64,000 nucleotides of DNA, from assembly GCA_035538335.1 (NCBI GenBank), contig DATLKN010000008.1, positions 186,001-250,000 on the forward strand, in the 5' to 3' direction. This document shows, one piece after another, positions 25,349 through 34,993 of this stretch. Origin of the DNA: AP-15 sp035538335 (lineage in GTDB: Bacteria > Pseudomonadota > Alphaproteobacteria > ATCC43930 > CGMCC-115725). The notes beneath the pieces were generated by a model. That model was given only the letters and a program-made list of their open reading frames with translations, was not told where the DNA came from and did no database searches. The position numbers and the translations under genes are program-made. Numbering within the stretch: the stretch's first letter is position 1; every line of letters begins with the position of its first letter.

Positions 25349-27027
25349 GAGAGAGGGGGTGCGGCGGCGCGGCGGATCGCGGACAAGGTCGTGCGCGTCG
25401 TGATCATGTCCGGATCCATCGCCAGCTCGATGATGGCGGGGCGCTTTTGCGCGGCCGCCTCCTCGAAGGCGGGGGCGAATTCTTCCGTCCGCGACACGCG
25501 CGCGCCGAAGGCGCCGTAGGCGTGCGCCAACGCCTGAAAATCAGGGTTGGCGAGCGCCGTGCCGACGACGCGGCCGGGAAAGCGGCGCTCCTGATGCATG
25601 CGGATCGTGCCGTACATGCCGTTGTTGAAGAGCAGGATGATCGGCCCCGTCCCCTCGGCGAGCGAGGTCAGCAATTCCTGCCCGGTCATCATGAAGCCGC
25701 CGTCGCCGCAAAAGCCGACGACGAGCCGGTCGGGATGCACCAGCTTGGCGGCGACCGCGGCCGGCACGCCGTAGCCCATCGCGCCGCTGGTCGGCCCGAG
25801 CTGCCGCCCCGGCCGGCGATAGCAGAGATAGCGGTTCGGCCAGCCGCTGAAATTGCCGGCGTCGGAGGTGACGATCGCATCGTCGGGCAGACGCTCCCGC
25901 AGCCAGCCCATGACGGCGCCGAGATCGAGAGGGCTCGCCGCCGGCGAGGGGATGAGCCCCGCCTCGTATTCGGCGCGCGTCTCGGCCCGCCATTGCTTCC
26001 AGCGCGCCGGCTGCACCGGTTCGAGGGCGGCTGCGGCCGCGGCGAATTCGGCGACGCCCGATTGGATCGCCAAGTCCGGGCGGAAGACGCGGCCCAGTTC
26101 CTCGGCCGCGGGGTGCACGTGGACGAGCGTCTTGCCGGAGTCCGGCACCCCCAGCAGCGAATAGGATTGCGAGGTGATCTCGCCGATGCGGGCGCCGACG
26201 GCGAGCAACAGGTCGGCCGCCTTGAAGCGCGCCACCAAGCTCGGCGCGGCGCCGGTGCCGAGATCGCCGACCCAGTTTTCGCGGCGGTTGTCGATAATGT
26301 CCTGGCGACGGAAGGAGGAGCAGACCGGCAGATCGTTGGCGGCGGCGAAGCGGGCGATGTCGCGGCAGGCTTCGTCCGTCCAGCCGCCGCCGCCGACCAG
26401 CATGATCGGGCGCTCGGCCTGGGAAAGCCGCCGGCGCAATTCGGCGAGGTCGGCCGCGCCCGGATGCGCGTGCACGGCCTTGTAGGGGCCGCTCGCCGCC
26501 GCCGCGGCGCGGTCCCGCAGCATGTCCTCGGGGAGCGCCACGACGACCGGCCCCGGTCGCCCCGAGGTCGCCACCTGAAACGCCTGGTTGATCAGTTCGG
26601 GGATGCGCTCGGCCATGTCGATTTGCGTCACCCATTTGGCGAGCGGGGCGTACATACGGCGGAAATCGACCTCTTGAAAGGCTTCCCGGTCGATCTGGTG
26701 GCGCGCCACTTGCCCGGCCAGCATGACGAGCGGGGTCGAATCCTGAAACGCCGTGTGGATGCCGATCGCCGCATTCGAAGCGCCGGGGCCGCGCGTCACC
26801 AACAGTACGCCGGGGGTATGCGTCAGCTTGCCGTAGGCTTCCGCCATGAACGCGGCGCCGCCCTCCTGCCGGCAGGTGACGAGCCGGATGTCGGGGGCGT
26901 CGAAGAGCGCGTCGAGGACTTCGAGATAGCTCTCGCCGGCGACGCTGAAGGCGTGTCGGACGCCGTGCGCGCGCAGAGAAGCGACGACGAGCTGGCCGCC
27001 GCTGAGATGTGGGAGGTTCGCACTCAT
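25321..27027 (-). CDS. Acetolactate-synthase-like thiamine-diphosphate enzyme
   Basis: A 568-residue ThDP enzyme of the IlvB/benzoylformate-decarboxylase fold. The catalytic Glu lies in VTCRQEGGAAFMAEAYG, the central FAD/Rossmann domain is at about 200-330, and the ThDP motif is GDGGFMMTGQELL...NNGMYG near residue 450. Residues in the product-determining region do not let me name the substrate; related proteins act on 2-oxo acids. Its C-terminus (PPPHAGEG) is encoded by an inverted repeat that also forms the stop. The ATG has a TATCCT-like upstream region and no clear promoter. It is paired with the methyltransferase downstream. Confidence 0.85.
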   Translation of the reverse strand: MSANLPHLSGGQLVVASLRAHGVRHAFSVAGESYLEVLDALFDAPDIRLVTCRQEGGAAFMAEAYGKLTHTPGVLLVTRGPGASNAAIGIHTAFQDSTPLVMLAGQVARHQIDREAFQEVDFRRMYAPLAKWVTQIDMAERIPELINQAFQVATSGRPGPVVVALPEDMLRDRAAAAASGPYKAVHAHPGAADLAELRRRLSQAERPIMLVGGGGWTDEACRDIARFAAANDLPVCSSFRRQDIIDNRRENWVGDLGTGAAPSLVARFKAADLLLAVGARIGEITSQSYSLLGVPDSGKTLVHVHPAAEELGRVFRPDLAIQSGVAEFAAAAAALEPVQPARWKQWRAETRAEYEAGLIPSPAASPLDLGAVMGWLRERLPDDAIVTSDAGNFSGWPNRYLCYRRPGRQLGPTSGAMGYGVPAAVAAKLVHPDRLVVGFCGDGGFMMTGQELLTSLAEGTGPIILLFNNGMYGTIRMHQERRFPGRVVGTALANPDFQALAHAYGAFGARVSRTEEFAPAFEEAAAQKRPAIIELAMDPDMITTRTTLSAIRRAAAPPLSPPPHAGEG

Positions 27028-27253
27028 CTAGGGTATCCTTATGACCGCCGCGTCTCTTTCGATCCTCATTCGGGGCCTCGGCTTGCGGACGACCCCGCAA
27101 TGGCCGACGGGGCGCACGCAGAGCCGCTCATATAGCCGGGTGGCCGGCCGCGTGGAAAGCCGGGACGTTTCTTTGCCTTTTGGCATATAACCGTGCGCGG
27201 CGGCACCGCCGCCCGGTCGCCGGGTCGCGGGCCCCTACGGGTCCTTGGCGCTA

Positions 27254-28537
27254 ATGGACGACGAGCCTTTGCATATCGCCGAACCGCCGGCGCGGACGCA
27301 GCCGCCGCGCGCGCCCGCGTCCGCCGAGGTGCGGGGCAGGCCCGGGCGCCGCTCGCGGCTGCGGCAAGGCGTTGTCGTCATCGTGGTCGCGGCGCTCGTC
27401 GGGGCCGGGATCTATCTCGCGACGAAGCACAGCGGCCAGCCGACGACAGCGCGATCCGGCAATGCCGGACCGCTGCCGGTCGGCGTCGCGCCGGTGACGC
27501 GGGGCGACATGCCGATTACGCTGACGGGGCTCGGCACGGTGACGCCGCTCGCCACCGTCACGGTGCAGTCGCAGATCAGCGGCCAGCTGACCGAGGTCGG
27601 GTTCCGCCAGGGCGAGATGGTGCAGAAGGGCCAGTTTCTCGCGCAGATCGACCCGCGCCCCTATCAGGTCGCGCTCGAGCAGGCGCAAGGCCAGCTCGCC
27701 AAGGACGAAGCGTTCCTCGCCAATGCGCGGCGCGATCTCGCCCGCTACGACACTCTCGTCGCGCAGAATTCGGTGGCGCGGCAGACGCGCGACACGCAGG
27801 CCTCTCTCGTCCAGCAATACGAGGCGACGATCCAATCCGACAAGGCGCAGATCGACGCGCAGAAGCTGAACCTCGCCTATTGCCACATCGTCGCGCCGGT
27901 CGCGGGGCGCGTCGGGCTGCGGCTCGTCGATCCCGGCAACTACATTCAGGTCGGGCAGTCGACCGGCATCGTCGTCATCACGCAGATGGACCCGATGTCG
28001 GTCATCTTTTCGATCCCCGAGAACAGCCTTTCCCCGGTGTTGGCGCGGCTGCGGGCGGGCGCCGGCCTGACGGCCTACGCCTACGACCAGACGGAAAGCG
28101 AACTGCTTGCCACCGGCAAGCTCGAGGCGGTCGACAACCAGATCAACACGACGACCGGCACGGTCAATCTTCGCGCGATCTTCGCGAACCCGAAGGACCT
28201 GTTGTTTCCGAACCAGTTCGTCAACGTGCGCCTGCTCGTCGATACGCTGAAGAACACGCTCTTGGTGCCGACCGCGGCGGTGCAGCGCGGCGCCCCCGGA
28301 ACCTACGTCTACCTCGTCGAGGCGAACAACACGGTGAAGGTGCAGCCGATAAAGCTCGGTCCTGCCGGCGCGACGGATGACGCCGTCAACTCCGGCCTGT
28401 CGGCGGGGGACCGGGTCGTCGTCGATGGCGCCGATCGGCTGCGCGCGGGCGCCAAGGTGCAGGTCGTCGCGCCGCCGGCCGGCAAGTCTGCGGCGGCTGC
28501 CGCCGCGCAGCCTCCGGGGTCGGCGCCGCAGCATTGA
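27254..28537 (+). CDS. mdtA: RND efflux periplasmic adaptor (MdtA-like)
   Basis: Membrane-fusion protein of about 427 residues linking the inner-membrane RND pump to the outer-membrane channel. One N-terminal anchor helix (GVVVIVVAALVGAGIYLA) is followed by the lipoyl half TVTVQSQISGQLTEVGFRQGEMV, a helical hairpin of about 60 residues (GQLAKDEAFLANARRDLARY) and the beta-barrel end VAPVAGRVGLRLVDPGNYIQ. The family motif GQFLAQIDPRPYQ is present. ATG 27254 is chosen over TTG 27245. It heads a four-gene operon; a TATAAC hexamer at 27186-27191 sits upstream without a good -35. Confidence 0.92.
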   Translation: MDDEPLHIAEPPARTQPPRAPASAEVRGRPGRRSRLRQGVVVIVVAALVGAGIYLATKHSGQPTTARSGNAGPLPVGVAPVTRGDMPITLTGLGTVTPLATVTVQSQISGQLTEVGFRQGEMVQKGQFLAQIDPRPYQVALEQAQGQLAKDEAFLANARRDLARYDTLVAQNSVARQTRDTQASLVQQYEATIQSDKAQIDAQKLNLAYCHIVAPVAGRVGLRLVDPGNYIQVGQSTGIVVITQMDPMSVIFSIPENSLSPVLARLRAGAGLTAYAYDQTESELLATGKLEAVDNQINTTTGTVNLRAIFANPKDLLFPNQFVNVRLLVDTLKNTLLVPTAAVQRGAPGTYVYLVEANNTVKVQPIKLGPAGATDDAVNSGLSAGDRVVVDGADRLRAGAKVQVVAPPAGKSAAAAAAQPPGSAPQH

Positions 28538-28557
28538 GCGATACCGCCGGTCCATAG

Positions 28558-31500
28558 ATGAGCCCGTCGCGCCTCTTCATTCTGCGGCCGGTGGCGACGA
28601 CGCTGCTGATGGCGGCGATCATCCTGGTCGGACTTTTCGCGTATCGTTTCCTGCCGGTCTCGGCTCTGCCCGAGGTCGCCTATCCGACGATCGAGGTCTC
28701 CACCTTCTATCCCGGCGCCGCGCCCGATGTCATGGTTTCCTCGGTGACGGCGCCCCTCGAAGTGCAGCTCGGCCAGATGCCGGGGCTCGACCAGATGTCG
28801 TCGATCAGTTCGGCCGGCGCTTCCGTCATCGTGCTGCAATTCAGCCTGAGCCTCGGCCTCGACGAGGCCGAGCAGGAAGTGCAGGCGGCGATCAACGCGT
28901 CCGGCAATCTGTTGCCGTCCGACCTGCCGGCGCCGCCCGTCTACGCCAAGGTCAACCCGGCCGACGCGCCGATCCTGACCTTGGCGCTGACCTCGCAGAC
29001 GATGCCGCTGACGCAGATCGAGGATCTCGCCGAAACCCGGCTCGGCCAGAAGATCTCGCAGCTGCCGGGGGTCGGGCTGGTCACCGTCGCGGGCGGCCAC
29101 CGGCCGGCGGTGCGCGTCGCGGCCAACGACCGCCAGCTCGCCGCCTACGGCCTCAACATCGACGATCTGCGCACGACGATCGCCAACGCCAACGTCAACC
29201 TGCCGAAGGGCAATTTCGACGGCCCCAGCCGCGCCTACACGATCAACGCCAACGATCAGCTGATGAGCGCCGCCGAATACAACGATCTGGTCGTCGCCTA
29301 CCGCAACGGCGCGCCGGTGCGGCTCGGCACGGTCGCGGCGGCGACGGAGGGGGCGCAGAACAGCCAGCTCGCCGCCTGGGCCGACCGGCAGCCGGCGATC
29401 CTGCTCAACATCCAGCGCCAGCCCGGCGCCAACGTCATTACCGTCGCCGACCGGATCAAGGCATTGCTGCCGCAATTGAGCGCGGCGTTGCCGCCGGCGG
29501 TGCAGGTGCGGCTGTTGACCGACCGCACGGTGACGATCCGCGCCTCGGTCGCCGATGTCGAGTTCGAGTTGGGGCTCGCCGTCTTCCTCGTCGTCGCGGT
29601 GATTTTTCTCTTTCTGCGCACTCTCTCGGCGACCGTGATCCCGAGCCTCTCGGTGCCGCTGTCGCTCGTCGGCACGCTCGCGGTCATGTACCTGTTCGGC
29701 TTCAGCCTCAACAATCTGTCGCTGATGGCGCTGACCGTCGCCACCGGCTTCGTGGTCGACGATGCGATCGTCATGATCGAGAACATCTCGCGCTACATCG
29801 AGGCGGGCGAGGCGCCGCTGCAGGCCGCGCTGAAGGGCTCGCAGCAGATCGGCTTCACGATCATCTCGCTGACCGTCTCGCTGATCGCCGTCTTGATCCC
29901 GCTTCTCTTCATGCCGGACGTCGTCGGGCGGCTCTTCCGCGAATTCGCGATCACGCTGGCGATCACGATCCTGATTTCCGCGGTCGTGGCGCTGACCCTG
30001 GTGCCGATGATGTGCGCCAAGATCCTGCGCCGCCGGCGCCCCTCCGAAATGCACGCGATTGCGCGCCGGAGCCAGGAGTGGTTCGAGGCGCTGATCGCGC
30101 GATACGGCCGGGCTCTCGATGTCGTGCTCGATCATCAGCCGCTGACGCTCGCGATAGCGGTTTTGACGCTGGTGCTGACCGTCTATCTCTACGCCGTCAT
30201 CCCGAAGGGCTTTTTCCCGGTGCAGGATACCGGGCTCGTTCAGGGCGTCTCCGTCGCTTCGCCCTCGGTCTCCTTTGCCGCGATGGCGCAGCGCCAGCAG
30301 GCATTGGCCGACCTCATCCTCAAAGACCCCGAAATCGTGAGTCTCTCTTCGTTCATCGGCGTCGACGGCACCAACATGACGCTGAATTCGGGCCGTTTCC
30401 TGATCAATTTGAAGCCGAAGGACGCGCGCCGGTCGAACGCGAACGAGATCGTCCGCCGGCTCGCCGCCGCGACCAACGGCGTCACCGGCATCGCGCTCTA
30501 TCTGCAGCCGGTGCAGGATCTGACGATCGACGCGACGGTCAGCGCCTCGCAATACCAGTTCGCGTTGGAGGACGCCGATCCGGGCGCCTTTGCCGAGTGG
30601 GTCCCGAAGCTCCTGGCGCGGCTGCGCCAGCTGCCGCAGCTAGAGGACGTGTCGAGCACTTACGAAGAGAACGGGCTCGCCGCCTATGTCAATATCGACC
30701 GCAGCGCCGCGGCACGCTACGGCATCACGCCGGCGACCGTCGACAACGCGCTCTACGATTCGTTCGGCCAGCGCATCGTCTCGACGATCTTCACGCAGTC
30801 GAACCAGTACCGTGTGATCATCGGCGTCGATCCGAAAGAGCAGCGCTCGCTTGCCGCGCTCGGCACGATCTATCTGCCGTCCTCGCTGTCGGCGACGGGC
30901 GAAGTGCCGCTGTCGGCGATCGCCCATATCAGCGAGCAGACGGCGCCGATCGAGATCGGTCATCTGGGGCAGTTTCCGTCGGTCACGGTGTCGTTCAACC
31001 TCGCCCCCGGGGCCGCCCTCGGCGACGCGGTCGATGCGATCAAGGCGGCCGAAAAAGAGACCGGCATCCCGGCCAGCATGCTGACCAGCTTTCAGGGCGC
31101 GGCGCTCGCCTTCCAATCCTCGCTCGGCAACGAATTGCTGCTGATCCTCGCCGCCATCGTCACCGTCTACATCGTCCTGGGCGTCCTCTACGAAAGCTTC
31201 ATCCACCCGATCACGATCCTGTCGACCCTGCCTTCGGCCGGAGTGGGGGCGCTGCTCGCGCTGATGCTCGACGGCAGCGAGCTGACGGTCGTCGCGATCA
31301 TCGGCATCATTCTCTTGATCGGCATCGTCAAGAAGAACGCGATCATGATCGTCGATTTCGCGCTCGACGCCGAACGGCACGAGGGCAAGTCGCCGCACGA
31401 GGCGATCCATCAGGCATGTCTCTTGCGCTTCCGGCCGATCCTGATGACGACGATGGCGGCGCTCTTCGCCGCATTGCCGCTGATGCTCGGCACCGGCACC

Positions 31501-31674
31501 GGTTCGGAGCTGCGCCATCCGCTGGGCTTGACGATCGTCGGCGGCCTGATCGTCAGCCAACTGCTGACCCTCTTCACGACGCCCGTCATCTACCTCGCCT
31601 TCGACCGGCTCGCCCTGCGCCTGCGCCGGCGTTTCGGCGGCGCCGCGGCGAGCGGCGAGGGGGCGCCAGGGTGA
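28558..31674 (+). CDS. mdtB: RND efflux permease (MdtB-like)
   Basis: Inner-membrane proton-driven multidrug pump of 1038 residues with the 12-helix AcrB fold. The N-terminal FILRPVATTLLMAAIIL helix, YPTIEVSTFYPGAAPDVM, the helix-4 segment VATGFVVDDAIVMIENI (proton-relay Asp pair) and the C-terminal IGIVKKNAIMIVDFALDAERHEG all match MdtB/MdtC types. The periplasmic funnel loops lie at about 35-330 and 560-860. It is co-transcribed with the adaptor (21 bases upstream) and a second permease, as MdtB and MdtC form a heterotrimer. Confidence 0.94.
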   Translation: MSPSRLFILRPVATTLLMAAIILVGLFAYRFLPVSALPEVAYPTIEVSTFYPGAAPDVMVSSVTAPLEVQLGQMPGLDQMSSISSAGASVIVLQFSLSLGLDEAEQEVQAAINASGNLLPSDLPAPPVYAKVNPADAPILTLALTSQTMPLTQIEDLAETRLGQKISQLPGVGLVTVAGGHRPAVRVAANDRQLAAYGLNIDDLRTTIANANVNLPKGNFDGPSRAYTINANDQLMSAAEYNDLVVAYRNGAPVRLGTVAAATEGAQNSQLAAWADRQPAILLNIQRQPGANVITVADRIKALLPQLSAALPPAVQVRLLTDRTVTIRASVADVEFELGLAVFLVVAVIFLFLRTLSATVIPSLSVPLSLVGTLAVMYLFGFSLNNLSLMALTVATGFVVDDAIVMIENISRYIEAGEAPLQAALKGSQQIGFTIISLTVSLIAVLIPLLFMPDVVGRLFREFAITLAITILISAVVALTLVPMMCAKILRRRRPSEMHAIARRSQEWFEALIARYGRALDVVLDHQPLTLAIAVLTLVLTVYLYAVIPKGFFPVQDTGLVQGVSVASPSVSFAAMAQRQQALADLILKDPEIVSLSSFIGVDGTNMTLNSGRFLINLKPKDARRSNANEIVRRLAAATNGVTGIALYLQPVQDLTIDATVSASQYQFALEDADPGAFAEWVPKLLARLRQLPQLEDVSSTYEENGLAAYVNIDRSAAARYGITPATVDNALYDSFGQRIVSTIFTQSNQYRVIIGVDPKEQRSLAALGTIYLPSSLSATGEVPLSAIAHISEQTAPIEIGHLGQFPSVTVSFNLAPGAALGDAVDAIKAAEKETGIPASMLTSFQGAALAFQSSLGNELLLILAAIVTVYIVLGVLYESFIHPITILSTLPSAGVGALLALMLDGSELTVVAIIGIILLIGIVKKNAIMIVDFALDAERHEGKSPHEAIHQACLLRFRPILMTTMAALFAALPLMLGTGTGSELRHPLGLTIVGGLIVSQLLTLFTTPVIYLAFDRLALRLRRRFGGAAASGEGAPG

Positions 31675-31693
31675 GCCGGCACGTGAGCCGCTC

Positions 31694-34600
31694 TTGAACC
31701 CCTCGGCGCCCTTCATCAGGCGGCCGGTGGCGACGACGCTGTTGACGATCGGCGTCGCGCTCGCCGGCTTCCTCGCCTATTTCAAATTGCCGGTCGCGCC
31801 GTTGCCGCAGGTCGATTTCCCGACGATCTCGGTCAGCGCGACCTTGCCCGGCGCCAGCCCCGAAACGATGGCGACCAGCGTCGCGACGCCGCTTGAGCGC
31901 TATCTCGGCATCATCGCCGATGTCAGCGAGATGACCTCGACCAACACCGTCGGCAATACCCGCATCACGTTGCAATTCGGCCTCGACCGCGACATCAACG
32001 GCGCCGCGCGCGATGTCGAGGCGGCGATCAATGCGGCGCGCGCCGATTTGCCCGCGAGCCTCAGGCAGAACCCGAGCTACCACAAGGTCAACCCGTCCGA
32101 TGCGCCGATCGCGATCCTGACGATGACCTCGGACGCCCTGACGCGCGGCCAGATCTACGACGCCGCTTCGACCGTCATCCAGCAATCGCTGTCGCAGATT
32201 CCCGGCATCGGCGAAGTCGAGCTCGGCGGCAGCTCGCTGCCGGCGGTGCGGGTCGAGCTGAACCCGCTCGCGCTCTTCAAATACGGCATCGGGCTCGAGG
32301 ACGTGCGCGCCGCGCTGTCGGCGGCCAATGCCCACAGCCCCAAGGGGTCGATCACGGTCGGCGACCGCCGGCTGCAGATCTATACCAACGACCAGGCGAC
32401 CCATGCCGCCGATTACCGGCCGCTCGTCGTCGCCTACCGCAAGGGCGCGGCGGTGCGCTTGAGCGATGTCGCCGAGGTCGACGATTCGGTCGAGAATTTG
32501 CGCAATCTCGGCCTGTCGAACGGCGAGCCGGCGGTCCTCGTCATTCTTTTCAAGCAGCCGGGCGCCAACATCATCGACACCGTCGATCGCGTGCGCGCGC
32601 TGTTGCCGATCCTGCGCGCCTCGGTGCCGCGCGCCATCAACATCGACATGCCTATGGATGCGACGACGACGATCCGCGCCTCGGTGCACGAGGTCGAGGG
32701 CACGCTGCTGATCGCGGTCTGCCTCGTCATTCTCGTCGTCTTCGCGTTCCTGCGCAACGCACGCGCCACCATGATCCCGGGAGTGGCGGTGCCGGTATCG
32801 CTGCTCGGCACCTTGGGCGTCATGTACCTGTTGGGCTACAGCCTCGACAATCTGTCGCTGATGGCGCTGACGATCTCGACCGGTTTCGTCGTCGACGATG
32901 CGATCGTCGTGCTGGAGAACGTCACCCGCCATATCGAGGCGGGCATGCCGCGCATGCAGGCAGCATTGCAAGGGGCGGGCGAGGTCGGCTTCACGGTCTT
33001 GTCGATGAGCGCCTCGCTCGTCGCGGTCTTCGTGCCGATTCTCTTGATGGGCGGCATCGTCGGGCGCCTGTTCCGCGAATTCGCCGTCGTGCTGTCGACG
33101 ACGATCCTGATCTCGCTGCTCGTCTCGCTGACCACGACGCCGATGATGTGCGCCTATCTGATCGCCGGCCCGAGCGGCGGGCACACCGCGCACGGCCGCC
33201 TCTATCGCGTCGGCGAGCACATCTTTGATCGGGCGCTCGCCGCCTACGACCGCTCGCTGCGCGTCGCCCTCGCCAACCCGGCGCTCGTCATGCTGAGCCT
33301 TTTCGCGACCGTCGGCTTCGCGGTCTATCTGGTCTCGATCATTCCGAAGGGGTTCTTCCCGCAGGAGGACACCGGGCGGATGATCGGCACGATCCAGGCC
33401 GACCAGAGCATCTCCTTTCAGCACATGCAGCAGAAGCTGGGGCAGTTCATCGGCATCATCAAGGCCGACCCGGCGGTGCAGAACATCGTCGGCTTCACCG
33501 GCGGCTTCCAGACCAATTCGGGCTTCACCTTCGCCACCCTGAAGCCGCTGTCAAAGCGCAACGCCTCGGTCTTTCAGGTGATCGGCCGGCTGCGCCGCAA
33601 GCTGGCGCAGGTGGCGGGCGCGCGGATCTTTCTGATCCCGGTGCCGGACATCCGCGCCGGCGGCCGCCTCAGCGCCGCCGAATATCAATACACGCTGGTC
33701 GGCGACGACGACAAAGCGGTGTATGCATGGGCCGACAAGCTCGAGGCGGCGTTGCGGCGGCTGAAGGTGCTGCGCGACGTCAACATCGACCAGCAGCAGA
33801 AGGGGCTGGAAGAGCATTTGACGGTCGACCGCGCCGCGGCGGCGCGCCTCGGCCTGTCGATGAGCCAGATCGACAATACGATCTACGACGCCTTCGGGCA
33901 GCGGCAGGTGTCGGTCATCTACAACCCGCGCAACCAGTATCACGTGGTGATGGAGGTCGCGCCGAAATACTGGCAAAGCCCGCAAACCTTGCGGCAGGTC
34001 TATATCAGCACCAGCGGCGGCGCGGTCGGCGGCACGCATGCGACGAACGCCGTCGCCGGCACGGTACTGGCCAAGGCCCCGGCGGCCGGCAGCAGCGCCG
34101 CCGCCACGACGGCGGCCCAGATTGCGAGCGACACCGCGCGCAACCAGGCGACGAACGCGATCGCCAATATCGGGCACGGTGTCGCCTCGACGGGCGCCGC
34201 GGTCGCCACCTCCGCCGAGACGATGGTGCCGCTCTCGGCGGTCGCCCGCTTCGCCGCCGGCAGCACGCCGCTGGCGATCAATCACCAGGGCCTCGCCGTC
34301 GCCTCGACGATCTCTTTCGACCTCGCGCAAGGCGCCTCGTTGAGCGAGGCTTCGGCGGCGATCGAGCGTACGGTCGCCGGGCTCGGCATGCCGGCGACGA
34401 TCCACGGCAGCTTCCAGGGCACCGCCAAGGTCTTCCAGGAATCGCTCGCCACCGAGCCGCTGTTGATCGCTGCGGCGCTGATCGCGGTCTATGTCGTCCT
34501 GGGCGTCCTCTACGAGAGCTATATCCACCCGGTCACGATCCTCTCGACCTTGCCCTCGGCCGGGGTCGGCGCCGTGCTGGCGTTGATGCTGACCGGCACG

Positions 34601-34993
34601 CAGTTCAGCATCATGGCGTTGATCGGGCTTATCCTCTTGATCGGCATCGTCAAGAAGAACGCGATCATGATGATCGACTTCGCGCTCGATGTTGAGCGGC
34701 GCGAGCGCCTGCCGCCGCGGGCGGCGATCCATCTCGCCTGCCTGAAGCGCTTCCGTCCGATCATGATGACGACGATGGCGGCGATGCTCGGCGCATTGCC
34801 GCTCGCGATCGGCTTCGGCGAGGGCGCCGAGTTGCGCCGCCCGCTCGGCATCGCGATCGTCGGCGGGCTGGTCGTCAGTCAGGCCCTGACGCTATATACG
34901 ACGCCCGTTATCTACCTCTATCTCGACCGTTTCGCGCTGTGGATCCGCGGCGTCGAGGCGCGCGGCGGCGCGGCCGCACAAGCCGGCGAATGA
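31694..34993 (+). CDS. mdtC: RND efflux permease (MdtC-like) with unusual Ala/Thr-rich insertion
   Basis: Second pump subunit, 1099 residues, TTG start (ttgaacccctcg). N-terminal FIRRPVATTLLTIGVAL, helix-4 ISTGFVVDDAIVVLENV and C-terminal IGIVKKNAIMMIDFALDVERRE are conserved. Unlike the MdtB copy, an Ala/Thr-rich low-complexity stretch of about 68 residues (34019-34222, about residues 776-843; GTVLAKAPAAGSSAAATTA) splits the expected VYISTSGG-to-MVPLSAVARF transition in a periplasmic docking region. Frame and flanking motifs are intact, so this is an insertion rather than decay. Its stop overlaps the channel gene's ATG. Confidence 0.93.
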   Translation: MNPSAPFIRRPVATTLLTIGVALAGFLAYFKLPVAPLPQVDFPTISVSATLPGASPETMATSVATPLERYLGIIADVSEMTSTNTVGNTRITLQFGLDRDINGAARDVEAAINAARADLPASLRQNPSYHKVNPSDAPIAILTMTSDALTRGQIYDAASTVIQQSLSQIPGIGEVELGGSSLPAVRVELNPLALFKYGIGLEDVRAALSAANAHSPKGSITVGDRRLQIYTNDQATHAADYRPLVVAYRKGAAVRLSDVAEVDDSVENLRNLGLSNGEPAVLVILFKQPGANIIDTVDRVRALLPILRASVPRAINIDMPMDATTTIRASVHEVEGTLLIAVCLVILVVFAFLRNARATMIPGVAVPVSLLGTLGVMYLLGYSLDNLSLMALTISTGFVVDDAIVVLENVTRHIEAGMPRMQAALQGAGEVGFTVLSMSASLVAVFVPILLMGGIVGRLFREFAVVLSTTILISLLVSLTTTPMMCAYLIAGPSGGHTAHGRLYRVGEHIFDRALAAYDRSLRVALANPALVMLSLFATVGFAVYLVSIIPKGFFPQEDTGRMIGTIQADQSISFQHMQQKLGQFIGIIKADPAVQNIVGFTGGFQTNSGFTFATLKPLSKRNASVFQVIGRLRRKLAQVAGARIFLIPVPDIRAGGRLSAAEYQYTLVGDDDKAVYAWADKLEAALRRLKVLRDVNIDQQQKGLEEHLTVDRAAAARLGLSMSQIDNTIYDAFGQRQVSVIYNPRNQYHVVMEVAPKYWQSPQTLRQVYISTSGGAVGGTHATNAVAGTVLAKAPAAGSSAAATTAAQIASDTARNQATNAIANIGHGVASTGAAVATSAETMVPLSAVARFAAGSTPLAINHQGLAVASTISFDLAQGASLSEASAAIERTVAGLGMPATIHGSFQGTAKVFQESLATEPLLIAAALIAVYVVLGVLYESYIHPVTILSTLPSAGVGAVLALMLTGTQFSIMALIGLILLIGIVKKNAIMMIDFALDVERRERLPPRAAIHLACLKRFRPIMMTTMAAMLGALPLAIGFGEGAELRRPLGIAIVGGLVVSQALTLYTTPVIYLYLDRFALWIRGVEARGGAAAQAGE

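Noticed and set aside
28309..34732. Long antisense frames opposite the RND operon
   Set aside because: Only antisense readings of conserved pump genes; no plausible protein features.
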